From: Candidatus Bathyarchaeota archaeon
GTDB taxonomy: Archaea; Thermoproteota; Bathyarchaeia; Bathyarchaeales; Bathyarchaeaceae
Assembly (NCBI GenBank): GCA_026967815.1
Contig: JAPUUO010000004.1
Location: 1 to 37,351 of the forward strand
Direction: 5' to 3'
Length of the DNA stretch: 37,351 bases
The notes below the pieces were generated by a model, which was given only the letters and a program-made list of their open reading frames with translations, was not told the DNA's origin and searched no databases. This document shows positions 15,670-23,985 of the stretch, one piece after another (the stretch's first letter is position 1; every line of letters starts with the position of its first letter). The translations under genes were made by a program, and so were the position numbers.

Positions 15670-16632
15670 TTGGTCGTTGAGGCAATAATTGCAGTCGTAG
15701 CTCTTATCGCAGGAATAGCGCTGTTGATTTACTCAAGTGATAAGGCGGTGCTTCACTCAATAAGCATAGCTTCAGCATTGAGAATCTCACCGCTTATGAT
15801 CGGTCTCGTACTAATGTCCATCGGCACAGATCTGCCAGAGATTGTCAACGACATTATGTCATCCGCGTTGGGTCACGGAGACATAACTATAGGGGACTCC
15901 CTCGGATCTGTCTTGACTCAAATAACTTTGGTGTTGGGGCTTCTTCCCTTCTTAGGCGGAATGTTCAACGTGAAGAGAAGAGAGATAGTGGTCATCGGAG
16001 CCTGCGAGGTCTTGGCACTCATGCTTGTGGTGTCAATAGTTAGTACCGGGTACATTTCGAGGGTGAGCGCACTCTTTTTGGTGGCTAGTTGGCCAATTTT
16101 CATGTTAATAACGAGAAAAGCCACAGCAAAGAACAGCAAAAAAAAGGAATATGCAGTGCCACGTGCAAATCGAAGGCCGTCGTATCACATCTTGGTAGCC
16201 AGTCTAGGATTTATTGGCGTCGCGATCGGAGCTTATGTTGTGATCCAGTCGGTGATCACACTGTCAGAAGCGTTTCATGTGCCTGAGTATCTCATTAGCT
16301 TCTTCATCGTCGCAATCGGAACTTCTCTCCCGGAGTTCGTGGTCGACTTGACAGCCCTCCGCAAGAAACAGTACGAGCTCGCGATTGGAGACGCCGTAGG
16401 AAGCTGTATTGTCGATGCTACGCTTTCATGCGGAATTGGACCGCTACTCTTTCCAATTAGGGTATCTGGTGAGCTTGCTATGGTCACAGGCTTGTATGCG
16501 ATACTTGCTTCCGTCGTAGTCATATTGACGCTTGCGCTAAGAGAAAGGGTCGATAGGAAAGCTGGAGCGCTGTTCATTGCTCTGTACTTACTTTCCTACA
16601 CGACATTTTACGTGTATGAAGTCGTTGTTTAG
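15670..16632 (+). CDS. CaCA-family Na+/Ca2+ (cation) exchanger
   Basis: A 320-residue membrane protein with about ten helices and the two inverted alpha repeats of the family. Repeat 1 has GTDLPEIVNDI followed by IGDSLGSVLTQITLVLG near residues 57-95; repeat 2 has GTSLPEFVVDL followed by IGDAVGSCIVDATLSCG near 217-258. The acidic ion ligands (E in LPE, D in GD) are intact, so transport of Ca2+ or a related cation against Na+ or H+ is expected. The asparagine normal in GNxxGSN is Asp or absent in both repeats (IGDSLGS, IGDAVGS), which may alter ion choice. The start is TTG 15670, directly after an in-frame TAG. A divergent ArsR-like gene and a palindrome suggest ion- or stress-linked control. 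Confidence 0.88.
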   Translation: MVVEAIIAVVALIAGIALLIYSSDKAVLHSISIASALRISPLMIGLVLMSIGTDLPEIVNDIMSSALGHGDITIGDSLGSVLTQITLVLGLLPFLGGMFNVKRREIVVIGACEVLALMLVVSIVSTGYISRVSALFLVASWPIFMLITRKATAKNSKKKEYAVPRANRRPSYHILVASLGFIGVAIGAYVVIQSVITLSEAFHVPEYLISFFIVAIGTSLPEFVVDLTALRKKQYELAIGDAVGSCIVDATLSCGIGPLLFPIRVSGELAMVTGLYAILASVVVILTLALRERVDRKAGALFIALYLLSYTTFYVYEVVV

Positions 16633-16805
16633 AGCGCGTATGCAGTAATTCCCTGATACCATCGTACTGCAATTCATGTATAAACCAACGCGTGAAGCCG
16701 AATATGAACTCAAGAAATCGGACACCAACACGAAAATTTACTAAGACAGAGTTTTCCAAAGTAAAGATTTTCATAAAATTCTATTTCTACACTTTTGTAA
16801 CAGCT

Positions 16806-17117
16806 CTATTTTCTCGCTAACAGTATCAAACCGCAAAAGATGTTTATAGCTCCGAGAAAACCAAGAGCGCCAATAGCTAGCGGGTCAGTAAACGAAAACT
16901 CCATAGAGACCAAAATCCCGTACAAAGACAGAAGGGAAAACAAAGCACCAGCGGGAATCATTAAGAGAGATAAAGCTCTGCCTATTTTCTCAGCTGCCTT
17001 AAAAACATCCAGCGTTTCAACACCCGTTGTGTCTTTTAGAAGCTCCAGCTCTCGATTTCCGAAGGCAGGAGCTTCAACTACCATTTCCTTTTTCTTCTGT
17101 TTCGGCATTCTGCTCAC
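16806..17117 (-). CDS. Small two-helix membrane protein, last gene of the APC cluster
   Basis: A 103-residue protein with a charged cytosolic N-terminus (KQKKKEMVVEA, then RELELLKDTTGVETLDVF) and two membrane helices near residues 46-70 and 80-100, ending in CGLILLARK. The gene starts at GTG 17117 (ATG 17108 is possible), 24 bases after the APC permease, and closes the operon. The C-terminal ending resembles those of the two small proteins upstream of the permease (SGIILRRK, GGFFLLHEH), which hints at a common type. No named family is recognised. It could be an accessory subunit or regulator of the permease (inference). Confidence 0.65.
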   Translation of the reverse strand: MSRMPKQKKKEMVVEAPAFGNRELELLKDTTGVETLDVFKAAEKIGRALSLLMIPAGALFSLLSLYGILVSMEFSFTDPLAIGALGFLGAINIFCGLILLARK

Positions 17118-17141
17118 AAACTAAATGTTGAAATGGAATGG

Positions 17142-18695
17142 TTAAAATAGCTTGCGCATGCCGATGAGAATGTTTAAGACCCCAGCCAAAATCGAAACTA
17201 TGCTCACGAAAACCAACATGTATGGAGGAACCTGAGGCAGTATAAGCGGTTTGAAACCTTTTTCCATGAGACAAGCAAACAACGCCGCGAAGAAACCCAT
17301 GCCTAGGCTGATTCCACCCAAAGCAACGCGCAGTCGATGAAAACCCACCATCCTGAGATGATAAGTTGCTAGAACCAACCCCATCAAGCTAAGACTCCAT
17401 AAAATTGCGCTCTCTGCGTTCACATCTCCTTCTAGAAGCACGGGAACTGCCAGAAGCATAAGAGACATGCTGATCCCAATTATTGGAGTAATGGGATAGA
17501 AAGGAGCCTTCAGGGGTCTTTCTAAACGCGGTTTACTCTCTCTAAGCTTTATGACTGAGAGATTAACCAAAGCAAATACTAGAATGGACGCAAAACTCGC
17601 TGCATAGCCCAACCCGACAGCTCCAGCTCCAAGGATAAGGAACAACAGAATGAAAAGCGAGTTTACGATAACCGCCACATGTGGGGTCCCAAAACGTCCA
17701 TGAAGTTTCATCAAAACCTTGGGGAAGTATCCGTCTCTACTCATCCCACAAACAATAGATGATTGAACCGTTATAGCTGTGCTTACGGAAGAAATGCTCG
17801 CAACCATGCCGCCGATCGCGACTAAGACGCCTCCCAACAAACCCAAAGTTTTTTCAGCTGCAAAATTAAGCAAAGTAGACTCAACGAAGTCTTCCTGTCC
17901 GACAACGCTAGTCGTTACATAGGCAACGGTACAATAAAGAGCTATCAACAAAATCATCGACAAGAATATGGCCTTAGGAATGTTCTTCTCAGGATTTTCT
18001 GTTTCCGGGGCTGCTACCACGGTTGCTCTTACCCCAACAAACATGATGAACGTATACGCAGTGGCCGCAAAGACCCCAGATATACCTTCAAATCTGGGCA
18101 AGACTTCTGGAACAACTTGGCCCTGACCGAATCCACTTACAATGAAGAGAATGAAGATGGCTAAGAATGCGACTACTAGTAGAGTAGTGATCTCTTTTAC
18201 TCCTCGAACGCTCAGCGCACCAAGGATGAATATCAAGATGGCTGCGATTAGATTTGTGTAAACTAACATTTGATTTTGATCCAAAGGAAAGAGAATCATC
18301 AATAAGTACGATAGTTGTTGAGTGAAAACTATGGCTGCAAAGGCTGCCCCGAATATACTGCTGAGCCACCTTAGACCACCAGCCATGAAAGCAGTGAAGC
18401 CTCCGAACGCAGCTTTAGCATATGAATATTCCCCTCCTCTCACTGGGAGAGCTGCACAAAGTTCACTATAGCTAAACATTGTTAACAAGCATATCAACCC
18501 ACCGAGAAAAAGCGCAAAGACCATGCCCCCCTGAGCCAAAGAATATGCATAGCCTAACTGCCCGAAGATTTCAAATCCAATAGCACTTCCTAACCCGATC
18601 ATTATTGCACCGAAAAGTCCATGTTTCTCTCCCTTCTTCAACTGAGCATCAGCCCCAATAAGCTCCTTAATGTTCGTGGAGGAGGAAAAACCCAC
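17142..18695 (-). CDS. APC-superfamily amino acid permease
   Basis: A 517-residue permease with about 12-14 helices. The first helix region carries the APC hallmark FGAIMIGLGSAIGFEIFGQLG, residues about 28-48, whose GxGSxIG break binds substrate. ENPEKNIPKAIFLSM near residue 230 is the typical loop before helix 6. Family members import amino acids or polyamines by ion coupling; the substrate here is not clear. The start is GTG 18695, which overlaps the preceding small gene by 29 bases; TTG 18632 would avoid the overlap. It is flanked on both sides in the operon by small two-helix membrane proteins. Confidence 0.87.
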   Translation of the reverse strand: MGFSSSTNIKELIGADAQLKKGEKHGLFGAIMIGLGSAIGFEIFGQLGYAYSLAQGGMVFALFLGGLICLLTMFSYSELCAALPVRGGEYSYAKAAFGGFTAFMAGGLRWLSSIFGAAFAAIVFTQQLSYLLMILFPLDQNQMLVYTNLIAAILIFILGALSVRGVKEITTLLVVAFLAIFILFIVSGFGQGQVVPEVLPRFEGISGVFAATAYTFIMFVGVRATVVAAPETENPEKNIPKAIFLSMILLIALYCTVAYVTTSVVGQEDFVESTLLNFAAEKTLGLLGGVLVAIGGMVASISSVSTAITVQSSIVCGMSRDGYFPKVLMKLHGRFGTPHVAVIVNSLFILLFLILGAGAVGLGYAASFASILVFALVNLSVIKLRESKPRLERPLKAPFYPITPIIGISMSLMLLAVPVLLEGDVNAESAILWSLSLMGLVLATYHLRMVGFHRLRVALGGISLGMGFFAALFACLMEKGFKPLILPQVPPYMLVFVSIVSILAGVLNILIGMRKLF

Positions 18696-18894
18696 CTGTA
18701 ATCGAGAAAAAGCCGGAAATGCTTAAGATCAGTAGAGATATGGGAAGAAGTTCGGGGGACACACCCAGCAAGCTTTGAATGTGAAGGAAGTTGAAATAGA
18801 GTATACAAGCGAGAATGAGTGCTGACATGCCAATTGCACTCTGCGTCAAACCAACAGCCACAACAAGTGTTCTTTTAGCTTTCATCTGAGTCAC
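18667..18894 (-). CDS. Small two-helix membrane protein upstream of the permease
   Basis: A 75-residue protein: a short basic N-terminus (MTQMKAKR) and two hydrophobic helices at about residues 9-33 and 48-70, ending in TGGFFLLHEH. Its ATG overlaps the stop of the preceding gene (ATGA), and its own end overlaps the permease start, so all three are translationally coupled. This coupling points to a role with the permease, for example as a helper subunit. I recognise no family. Confidence 0.68.
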   Translation of the reverse strand: MTQMKAKRTLVVAVGLTQSAIGMSALILACILYFNFLHIQSLLGVSPELLPISLLILSISGFFSITGGFFLLHEH

Positions 18895-19103
18895 TTACGC
18901 CTAAGTATAATTCCCGAAACCAGGTCAAGCGCTCCTACCACAAACAAAACCCACAAGGACAGCATGCGATATTCTTGATTTTCAAGTGTGCTGACATCTA
19001 CAAAGCCAAAAAAGACCATGGCAACTACACCTAACATTATAATTCCCATAAATATTAGAAAACCACCTAAAGCCACTGTAAATCTTAATGTATATTCACG
19101 CAT
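18891..19103 (-). CDS. Small two-helix membrane protein, first of the pair
   Basis: A 70-residue protein from ATG 19103: REYTLRFTVALGGFLIFMGI starts helix 1, and helix 2 is LSLWVLFVVGALDLVSGIIL followed by RRK. ATG 19103 is preferred because GTGAGAAG lies at a proper distance in front of it; a longer frame opens at 19139 and would add 12 polar residues with a cysteine. The stop overlaps the next ATG by four bases. The coiled-coil gene ends 54 bases upstream on the same strand, so the whole set may be one transcript. Function unknown; membrane-bound. Confidence 0.68.
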   Translation of the reverse strand: MREYTLRFTVALGGFLIFMGIIMLGVVAMVFFGFVDVSTLENQEYRMLSLWVLFVVGALDLVSGIILRRK

Positions 19104-19157
19104 GTTCTTCTCACGGCAAGTTTGCTTTCTAGTGGTCAATATTTTGTTGATTTCGAG

Positions 19158-20783
19158 CTATTGAACAATTGTTTGGTTGAATGTCTTATGTTCCTCTTCT
19201 GAGAGCCAGCCTTCTTCTTTGAGCCTTTCAAGTCCATTTCTTACAGATTCGCGTAAGTTTTCGGTTTGTAATATATTCGCCTTCACTCCCGCCTCGTTTA
19301 TTTCTCTTTCAAAAACAACGTTTTGTTCCATTATAGTTGGAAATTTGTTGATGAGAGAAGTTATAGCTGCAGAGCGCTGAACAAGCAGTTGTTTAATCTT
19401 AGCGCGGCCCAAGGTTTTAACCTTCACTGAAAAGCTCATGCTGTTTGCCACAGAAGGTGGAAAAACAGCATAGTGCTTCTTTGAATTCACACGATAGCCG
19501 ACTACATAAAATGGCATGTCAACTAAAGTGTATTTATCGCGTTTTTGTTTGATGCCCAGCTTGCTGAGCTGGTTTAAGGTTACCTCCGTTAGTTTCGTCA
19601 GCTTGTCCATTTGACTAATAATGCTTGCGGTTTGTTCTTCGAGTTTTTCAGCTTCTTGTTTGTGGATTTGGATTTTGGCATCTCGCGAAGCTTCAATTTC
19701 CCTTAGTGCCCACATGGCTTCGTCAACACGGCTTTCGCATTCAGCCTTCAACTTCGAAATTTCTCGCTTCTTTGCATTTTCGGGCTCCCTTGTTTTTTCT
19801 TCTGCATCCTTGAGTTCTTTTTCGATTTTTGGGAGTTCTTTCTTGTGTTGCTCAAGTCTTTCTTTCCATCTTCGTTCTCCGGCGCTGTCTTTCTTAACTA
19901 CGCAAGTTTCTATTTCAGTCTTGCAGCGTTCGATTTTGCTGAGCCGCAATGATTTAGTCTTTTCAAGTCTGACTTTCTCTTGCTGTAGGCGGTATATCTC
20001 TTTTTCAAATCTTTTTGAAATCCTTGTTACTTGCTTGTTGTGTTGTTCATGAATTTTTTCGACTCTCTCCTTAACAGCTGGTTTCCGTTTTTCAAGTTTC
20101 TTGTTAAACTCTGCTTTGACTTCTTCTATTTCGTTGCGAATTGTATCGATGTATCTTTTGGTTGTTGTGTTTAAGAGTTTCATGCCTTTGGAAAGGATTT
20201 TGGTTTCCTTTGTAAATTCAGTTCTTAGATTTTCAAGTTCTAGGTTTTTTGCGAAAATCGAGGCTTTATCCAGTGTAGGTGCAAGTAGTACAGTGTCGGA
20301 AAGCGGGTACTCAATTTGCTTAGCTTCGGAGAGATACAATTTGAAGTCTTGGAAAAAATCTGAATCTGTGAGGAGACCGTCTATTATCTTTTCTTTTTGC
20401 CTTTCAGATGCTTGAAAGTAGTTGAGGTTGTCCGAAAGAAACGCTGTGTAGGCTTCTCTTGTGGCAGAACTTCGGTTCACACTGCTGATAAAAGCTTCTA
20501 CGTTTGGGACATCGTGATAAGACAGAGTGAAAGAAGCAACGTTCAGGCCGTCAAAAACGAGACTTATGTTTCCCCATGGGGCAATCCAAAAGGGGTAGCA
20601 AACTTCCACGATAAACGCGAACTCTCTTGGGGCTCGTTTTAAAACAAAACCACTGCCCTTCCGTCTTTGCATCTCGGCTAAACAGAAAACCGCTGCTCTT
20701 TCCATTCCTTTTGTGAAGAGCTTTTCACGGTTTTCGGATGGAGTAGAGAACCGGAGGATTAATTCCGTAACCTTTTCGGTCAC
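19158..20783 (-). CDS. Large coiled-coil protein of unknown function
   Basis: A 541-residue protein in three parts. Residues 1-175 are globular and contain hydrophobic strands (VEVCYPFWIAPWGNISLVFD). Residues about 180-410 form a long, highly charged coiled coil (RLQQEKVRLEKTKSLRLSKI and similar). Residues about 425-540 are globular again, with MPFYVVGYRVNSKKHYAVFP and a C-terminal helix EEGWLSEEEHKTF. There are no ATP-binding motifs, so it is not an SMC ATPase despite the shape. It may be a scaffold or a membrane- or DNA-associated structural protein. It begins at ATG or GTG near 20783 and precedes the permease cluster on the same strand. Confidence 0.7.
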   Translation of the reverse strand: MTEKVTELILRFSTPSENREKLFTKGMERAAVFCLAEMQRRKGSGFVLKRAPREFAFIVEVCYPFWIAPWGNISLVFDGLNVASFTLSYHDVPNVEAFISSVNRSSATREAYTAFLSDNLNYFQASERQKEKIIDGLLTDSDFFQDFKLYLSEAKQIEYPLSDTVLLAPTLDKASIFAKNLELENLRTEFTKETKILSKGMKLLNTTTKRYIDTIRNEIEEVKAEFNKKLEKRKPAVKERVEKIHEQHNKQVTRISKRFEKEIYRLQQEKVRLEKTKSLRLSKIERCKTEIETCVVKKDSAGERRWKERLEQHKKELPKIEKELKDAEEKTREPENAKKREISKLKAECESRVDEAMWALREIEASRDAKIQIHKQEAEKLEEQTASIISQMDKLTKLTEVTLNQLSKLGIKQKRDKYTLVDMPFYVVGYRVNSKKHYAVFPPSVANSMSFSVKVKTLGRAKIKQLLVQRSAAITSLINKFPTIMEQNVVFEREINEAGVKANILQTENLRESVRNGLERLKEEGWLSEEEHKTFNQTIVQ

Positions 20784-20944
20784 GTTTTACACCATTTTAG
20801 CAACTTAACAGCAATATCGAGTCGGAGTGCTTAAAAATGTTGTGAGACTTTAGTATTTGGGCTCGAAGGAACAATATCCTTGGGTGTTGGTGTCATACTT
20901 AACAGCCTATTATGCGCTTCTAGAGAAACATTATTGCATGTTTT

Positions 20945-20987
20945 GGTCGATACTTCTTCTACTTAAGTTTCTTCAAGAACATCGACC
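20945..20987. repeat. Inverted repeat GGTCGAT ... ATCGACC
   Basis: Perfect 7-bp arms are separated by 29 bases that are CT-rich and contain CTTAAG. It lies in the divergent region between the coiled-coil gene and the cyclophilin-like gene, shortly before a TATA-like AGCTTTAAA at 20992. It could be an operator or the stem of a small RNA; nothing else in 20784-21053 stands out. Confidence 0.3.
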
Positions 20988-21053
20988 GATTAGCTTTAAA
21001 GGAAATTGCTACTATGTGAGATAAGCGTCGAAGTTCATTGAACGTGAAATAGA

Positions 21054-21431
21054 ATGCCTGAGGAAACAGTTTCCCGATTGCCCATAAAATTTGTTGTTAG
21101 GAGTGTGGGAGAGGCTGAGGGGCAACTCATTCGACACTTGGCCCCAAGAACAGTTGAAGCCATAACAACACAGCTTCCAATCGAAGGAAGAGCCGCACTG
21201 TGGAAGGAAGAGGTATATTTTGAAATTCCAGTTAAAATGGGAAATGAGAAAGCCAAAGCTAAGGTTAAGAAGGGCCAGATCGCCTATTGGCCCATGGGAA
21301 GCGCCCTCTGCATTTTTCATGGCGAAACACAACCTTACAGTCCAGTGAACATTGTTGGTGAAATCACCAAAGGCTTAGAACTGTTTGAACGTGTAGAAAG
21401 CGGAACTAGAATCAAGGTGGAAAGGATTTAA
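21054..21431 (+). CDS. Cyclophilin-like domain protein (TM1367 / DUF369 type)
   Basis: A 125-residue beta-barrel protein. The order of conserved pieces fits the cyclophilin-like family: APRTVEAITTQLPIEGRAAL, then EEVYFEIPVKMGNEKAK, KKGQIAYWPMGSALCIFHG and NIVGEITKGLELF. The fold resembles peptidyl-prolyl isomerases, but active-site residues of true cyclophilins are not conserved in this family, and its role is unproven. The gene starts at ATG 21054 and is monocistronic; its last four bases overlap the end of a convergent gene. Confidence 0.85.
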   Translation: MPEETVSRLPIKFVVRSVGEAEGQLIRHLAPRTVEAITTQLPIEGRAALWKEEVYFEIPVKMGNEKAKAKVKKGQIAYWPMGSALCIFHGETQPYSPVNIVGEITKGLELFERVESGTRIKVERI

Positions 21432-21871
21432 GGAAACGTGAATGCGCTGTCTGCCCATTTCTTGAGCAGTTCTTCGCATTTTTTCTTTATTTCGCTGTTT
21501 TTGCTTTTTGTTTTGAGTTTTTCGAGGAATTCTATGCGTTTTTCTATTGAAGTCATTTCGCCTAATCCATAGTAGAGTTTGCCTTCAACATAGTCTTTCA
21601 TCTGCTGAGCCTTTTGCACGATATAGCTTGCAGCGTCAACTGGGTCTTCTAGCATGTGTATAGTTGCCCAAATAGCTACGTCTGCTTCGTGGAGTTGGCT
21701 GAAGCCGTTGATTTCTTCTATTTGCCTGATGTAGGTTCTGAGGAAATCATAGTAGCCAACCAGCCTAATTAGTCGCAAAGCTTCGTTCAATTTTTTCTTG
21801 AAAGCTGGGCTTCCCTTCATAGTGAGTTGATGTTTGTAACCTTTTTCTATGATCTCTTTGGCTCTCTGCAC
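21428..21871 (-). CDS. Helical protein of unknown function downstream of eS25
   Basis: From GTG 21871 it is a 147-residue all-helical, soluble protein (ALRLIRLVGYYDFLRTYIRQ, then KRIEFLEKLKTKSKNSEIKK). The frame is open further upstream and reads LAFPKRVYTEEEVQRAKEII, which is clearly protein-like. It is the very same frame as eS25, separated from it only by the TGA at 21935. The real start may therefore be CTG 21907, which has a TTTGAGG site 8 bases in front. It is probably the third gene of the Tes - eS25 transcript. No family is recognised. Confidence 0.65.
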   Translation of the reverse strand: MQRAKEIIEKGYKHQLTMKGSPAFKKKLNEALRLIRLVGYYDFLRTYIRQIEEINGFSQLHEADVAIWATIHMLEDPVDAASYIVQKAQQMKDYVEGKLYYGLGEMTSIEKRIEFLEKLKTKSKNSEIKKKCEELLKKWADSAFTFP

Positions 21872-21934
21872 TTCTTCTTCTGTATAAACTCGTTTGGGAA
21901 ACGCCAGATGCGTAGCCTCAAAGAGCTGGTTTTC

Positions 21935-22255
21935 TCAGTCAACCGGTGTGTATATCTTGAGGTTTCTGCTTCGAGATACAAACTGGATGATGCCCTTCTG
22001 TTCCATTTGCTTTAGGAGGTCTTTTGCTACGCTTAGTCGTATGTTGAAACGAGAAGCTACAGCAAATGGCGTGAGAGTTTTCATCTTTTTTATTTCGTTG
22101 GTGATCTTCTCGCTTCTGGGGTTGGGCAGGATGATGCCAGCAGTTTTCTTTTCGCGTTTGGATGGTGAATCGCTTGGTTTTGGTTCTTTCTTTTCGCTTT
22201 TTCTGGCTTGCTTTCTTTCAGTCTGCTTGAGAGACATCTTCTTTTTACTACCCAT
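21935..22255 (-). CDS. rps25e: Ribosomal protein eS25 (S25e/S30e family)
   Basis: A 106-residue small-subunit ribosomal protein. The N-terminal third is a basic, disordered tail (KKKMSLKQTERKQARKSEKK). The C-terminal winged-helix-like domain shows the family pattern SEKITNEIKKMKTLTPFAVA, SRFNIRLSVAKDLLKQMEQK and GIIQFVSRSRNLKIYTPVD. eS25 is present in eukaryotes and in several archaeal lines but not in bacteria. It lies 42 bases downstream of the radical SAM gene and starts at ATG 22255. Confidence 0.88.
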   Translation of the reverse strand: MGSKKKMSLKQTERKQARKSEKKEPKPSDSPSKREKKTAGIILPNPRSEKITNEIKKMKTLTPFAVASRFNIRLSVAKDLLKQMEQKGIIQFVSRSRNLKIYTPVD

Positions 22256-22297
22256 AGTAGTTTCACCGGCAGTTCAGATAGAAATCAATCTGGATGT

Positions 22298-23896
22298 TTA
22301 AAGGTTTTCTTTTACTTGATTTGCAGTCCCGCTTTTCCGTTTTCTCCCCTTTTGTCTTGGAAGAGGAGTTGCATACTTTTTCTCCAACAATTGACGATGA
22401 AGAGTGTTCATGGTGCAGAAAGGAACGATTTTGCCCCCTGGAAAGCCATAGTGTATAGTGCATCTTTCCACTCTTTCTAGGTCAAAGTTGTAGGCATCCA
22501 TGAAATGCATTAGGCCAATCATTAAAGTCTTGTAGTGGAAGGGTCTCAATGATTCATAATTTCCACTCATAATAGCAGGCAGAACCTCCCTCAAAATTTT
22601 AGGTTTTATGTTACGCAGAGCTGATGCTCCAACTCTTAGCCTTGCCTTGAGACGTTGACCTTTCCTCAAATCTCCTGCAGCCAAACTTAAATCGTTAAAG
22701 AACTCGTCCACTTCGCCAAGTTTAGTTATCGGGATTATACTGCTGTTTTCGACGTAAAGATATGTAGCGGCTCCACAGTGCGGGTGACAAGTGAACTCTA
22801 CATGATACTTCGACTTGTAGGCGCTTAGGAAGTCTGAAATTGGATACGTAGACGGAATAGGATAGAAATCGCTTGTTTTTATCACGCCATTTGTTTGGTC
22901 TTCAATGTTGTGAAGAGCTTCTGGGATAGTGATTCTGCCCTGCTTTACTTCCCATTCTTCTGTTCGTCCGGCAAAGGAAACTGGCTGGAAGTTTACACAA
23001 CGTACAACGTCAATGTTTTTGACTGCAAAATTTATGATACCGCCCAGTTGATGGTTGTTCATTCCTCTAACTATGACAGGAACCAAGACAACGCTTTTGT
23101 GACCAGCCTTTCGACAATTTTCAATGAATTTGAGCTTTGTTGCAAAGAGCCACCTTGCATACTTCATTTTTCCTTCGGCGTCGAGATGGCTTGGTGCTCT
23201 TCCGATGTAAGGCTCTGGTGTGACTCCATCGAAAGAAAGATAATATGTGTCTACACCAGCCTTTCGAAGTTCCCGAATGTAGTCTACCCCGTCTTTTTCA
23301 TCGGCTAACCGCACGCCATTAGTGTTGACTTCTACGTGTCTGAAACCCTTCTTTTTTGCAATCTTAACAATTTCAATTAGATCTGGACGTATGGTGGGTT
23401 CTCCGCCAGACAGCTGTAGGGCTGGAGGTGGAACAGGTAGATTGTTTCTTAGATTGTCTATTATGCCTTCGATTGTTTCCAAGTCAGGCTTGTATAGATA
23501 GCCTATTTTGCCAGCGTAGGCAAAGCATATGGAACACTGAAGATTGCAGGCGTTTGTGACATCGATTATGGCGAGAACTGTGTGCGACTTATGATTTGGA
23601 CAAAGACCGCAATCTTGGGGGCATCCCTTGACTGCTTTTGTCCTAGGGTTCTTTATGCCTTTGCCAACCTGCCCATATGTTTCAAATCTTTTGAACATTT
23701 TATAGTCGGACCAGTAAACGTCTTCGAAGTGCCCATGTTTTGGGCAATCCTTTTCAATGATCACTTTGCCGTCTTTCTCTTTCAAAACCGCATCCACTTT
23801 TTCAAGGCATTCAGGGCACAAACTGCGTGTATGCTTAATGAAGCGGGGTTCAGCGTCTTTTACATACGCTTTTTCTCGTCTCTTCAAGATTTCCAA
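22298..23896 (-). CDS. tes: Radical SAM enzyme of the tetraether lipid synthase (Tes / MJ0619) family
   Basis: A 532-residue protein with the radical SAM cluster C117-x3-C121-x2-C124 (CNLQCSIC) and a SAM-binding GGEP (QLSGGEPTIRPDL). As in MJ0619-type proteins there are extra metal sites: a rubredoxin-like set beginning C27-P-E-C30 and C51, a CPQDCGLC motif at C92/C96/C99, and C-terminal cysteines (TCHPHCGAA; ERCTIHYGFPGG). Tes joins the phytanyl chains of two archaeols by C-C bonds to form GDGT membrane lipids, acting at the membrane face. The family has paralogues with other tasks, so the exact product is inferred. The start is TTG 23896 behind GGTGT. A divergent TrmB-type gene and paired palindromes suggest regulation; eS25 follows. 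Confidence 0.82.
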   Translation of the reverse strand: MEILKRREKAYVKDAEPRFIKHTRSLCPECLEKVDAVLKEKDGKVIIEKDCPKHGHFEDVYWSDYKMFKRFETYGQVGKGIKNPRTKAVKGCPQDCGLCPNHKSHTVLAIIDVTNACNLQCSICFAYAGKIGYLYKPDLETIEGIIDNLRNNLPVPPPALQLSGGEPTIRPDLIEIVKIAKKKGFRHVEVNTNGVRLADEKDGVDYIRELRKAGVDTYYLSFDGVTPEPYIGRAPSHLDAEGKMKYARWLFATKLKFIENCRKAGHKSVVLVPVIVRGMNNHQLGGIINFAVKNIDVVRCVNFQPVSFAGRTEEWEVKQGRITIPEALHNIEDQTNGVIKTSDFYPIPSTYPISDFLSAYKSKYHVEFTCHPHCGAATYLYVENSSIIPITKLGEVDEFFNDLSLAAGDLRKGQRLKARLRVGASALRNIKPKILREVLPAIMSGNYESLRPFHYKTLMIGLMHFMDAYNFDLERVERCTIHYGFPGGKIVPFCTMNTLHRQLLEKKYATPLPRQKGRKRKSGTANQVKENL

Positions 23897-23917
23897 CTTG
23901 ACACCACTGCTGGTTGT

Positions 23918-23969
23918 AAACGTTTAACAAGGGTTTGCGCTATACATATAAGAAGATTTCCAAACGTTT
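23918..23969. promoter_or_regulatory. Twin AAACGTTT palindromes around a shared TATA region
   Basis: AAACGTTT occurs at 23918-23925 (extended to TAAACGTTTA) and again at 23962-23969, 44 bases apart. The TATA-like CTATACATATAAG lies between them at about 23940-23952 and can serve either strand: it is about 45 bases from the Tes start at 23896 and about 35-45 bases from the TrmB start at 23986. A factor bound to both copies could control both genes. Confidence 0.6.
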
Positions 23970-23985
23970 CCAAAGGTGAAAAGGG

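Noticed and set aside
19621-20052. 143-codon open frame antisense to the coiled-coil gene
   Set aside because: It mirrors the Glu/Lys-rich coil as Ser/Phe/Leu-rich sequence, a known artefact.
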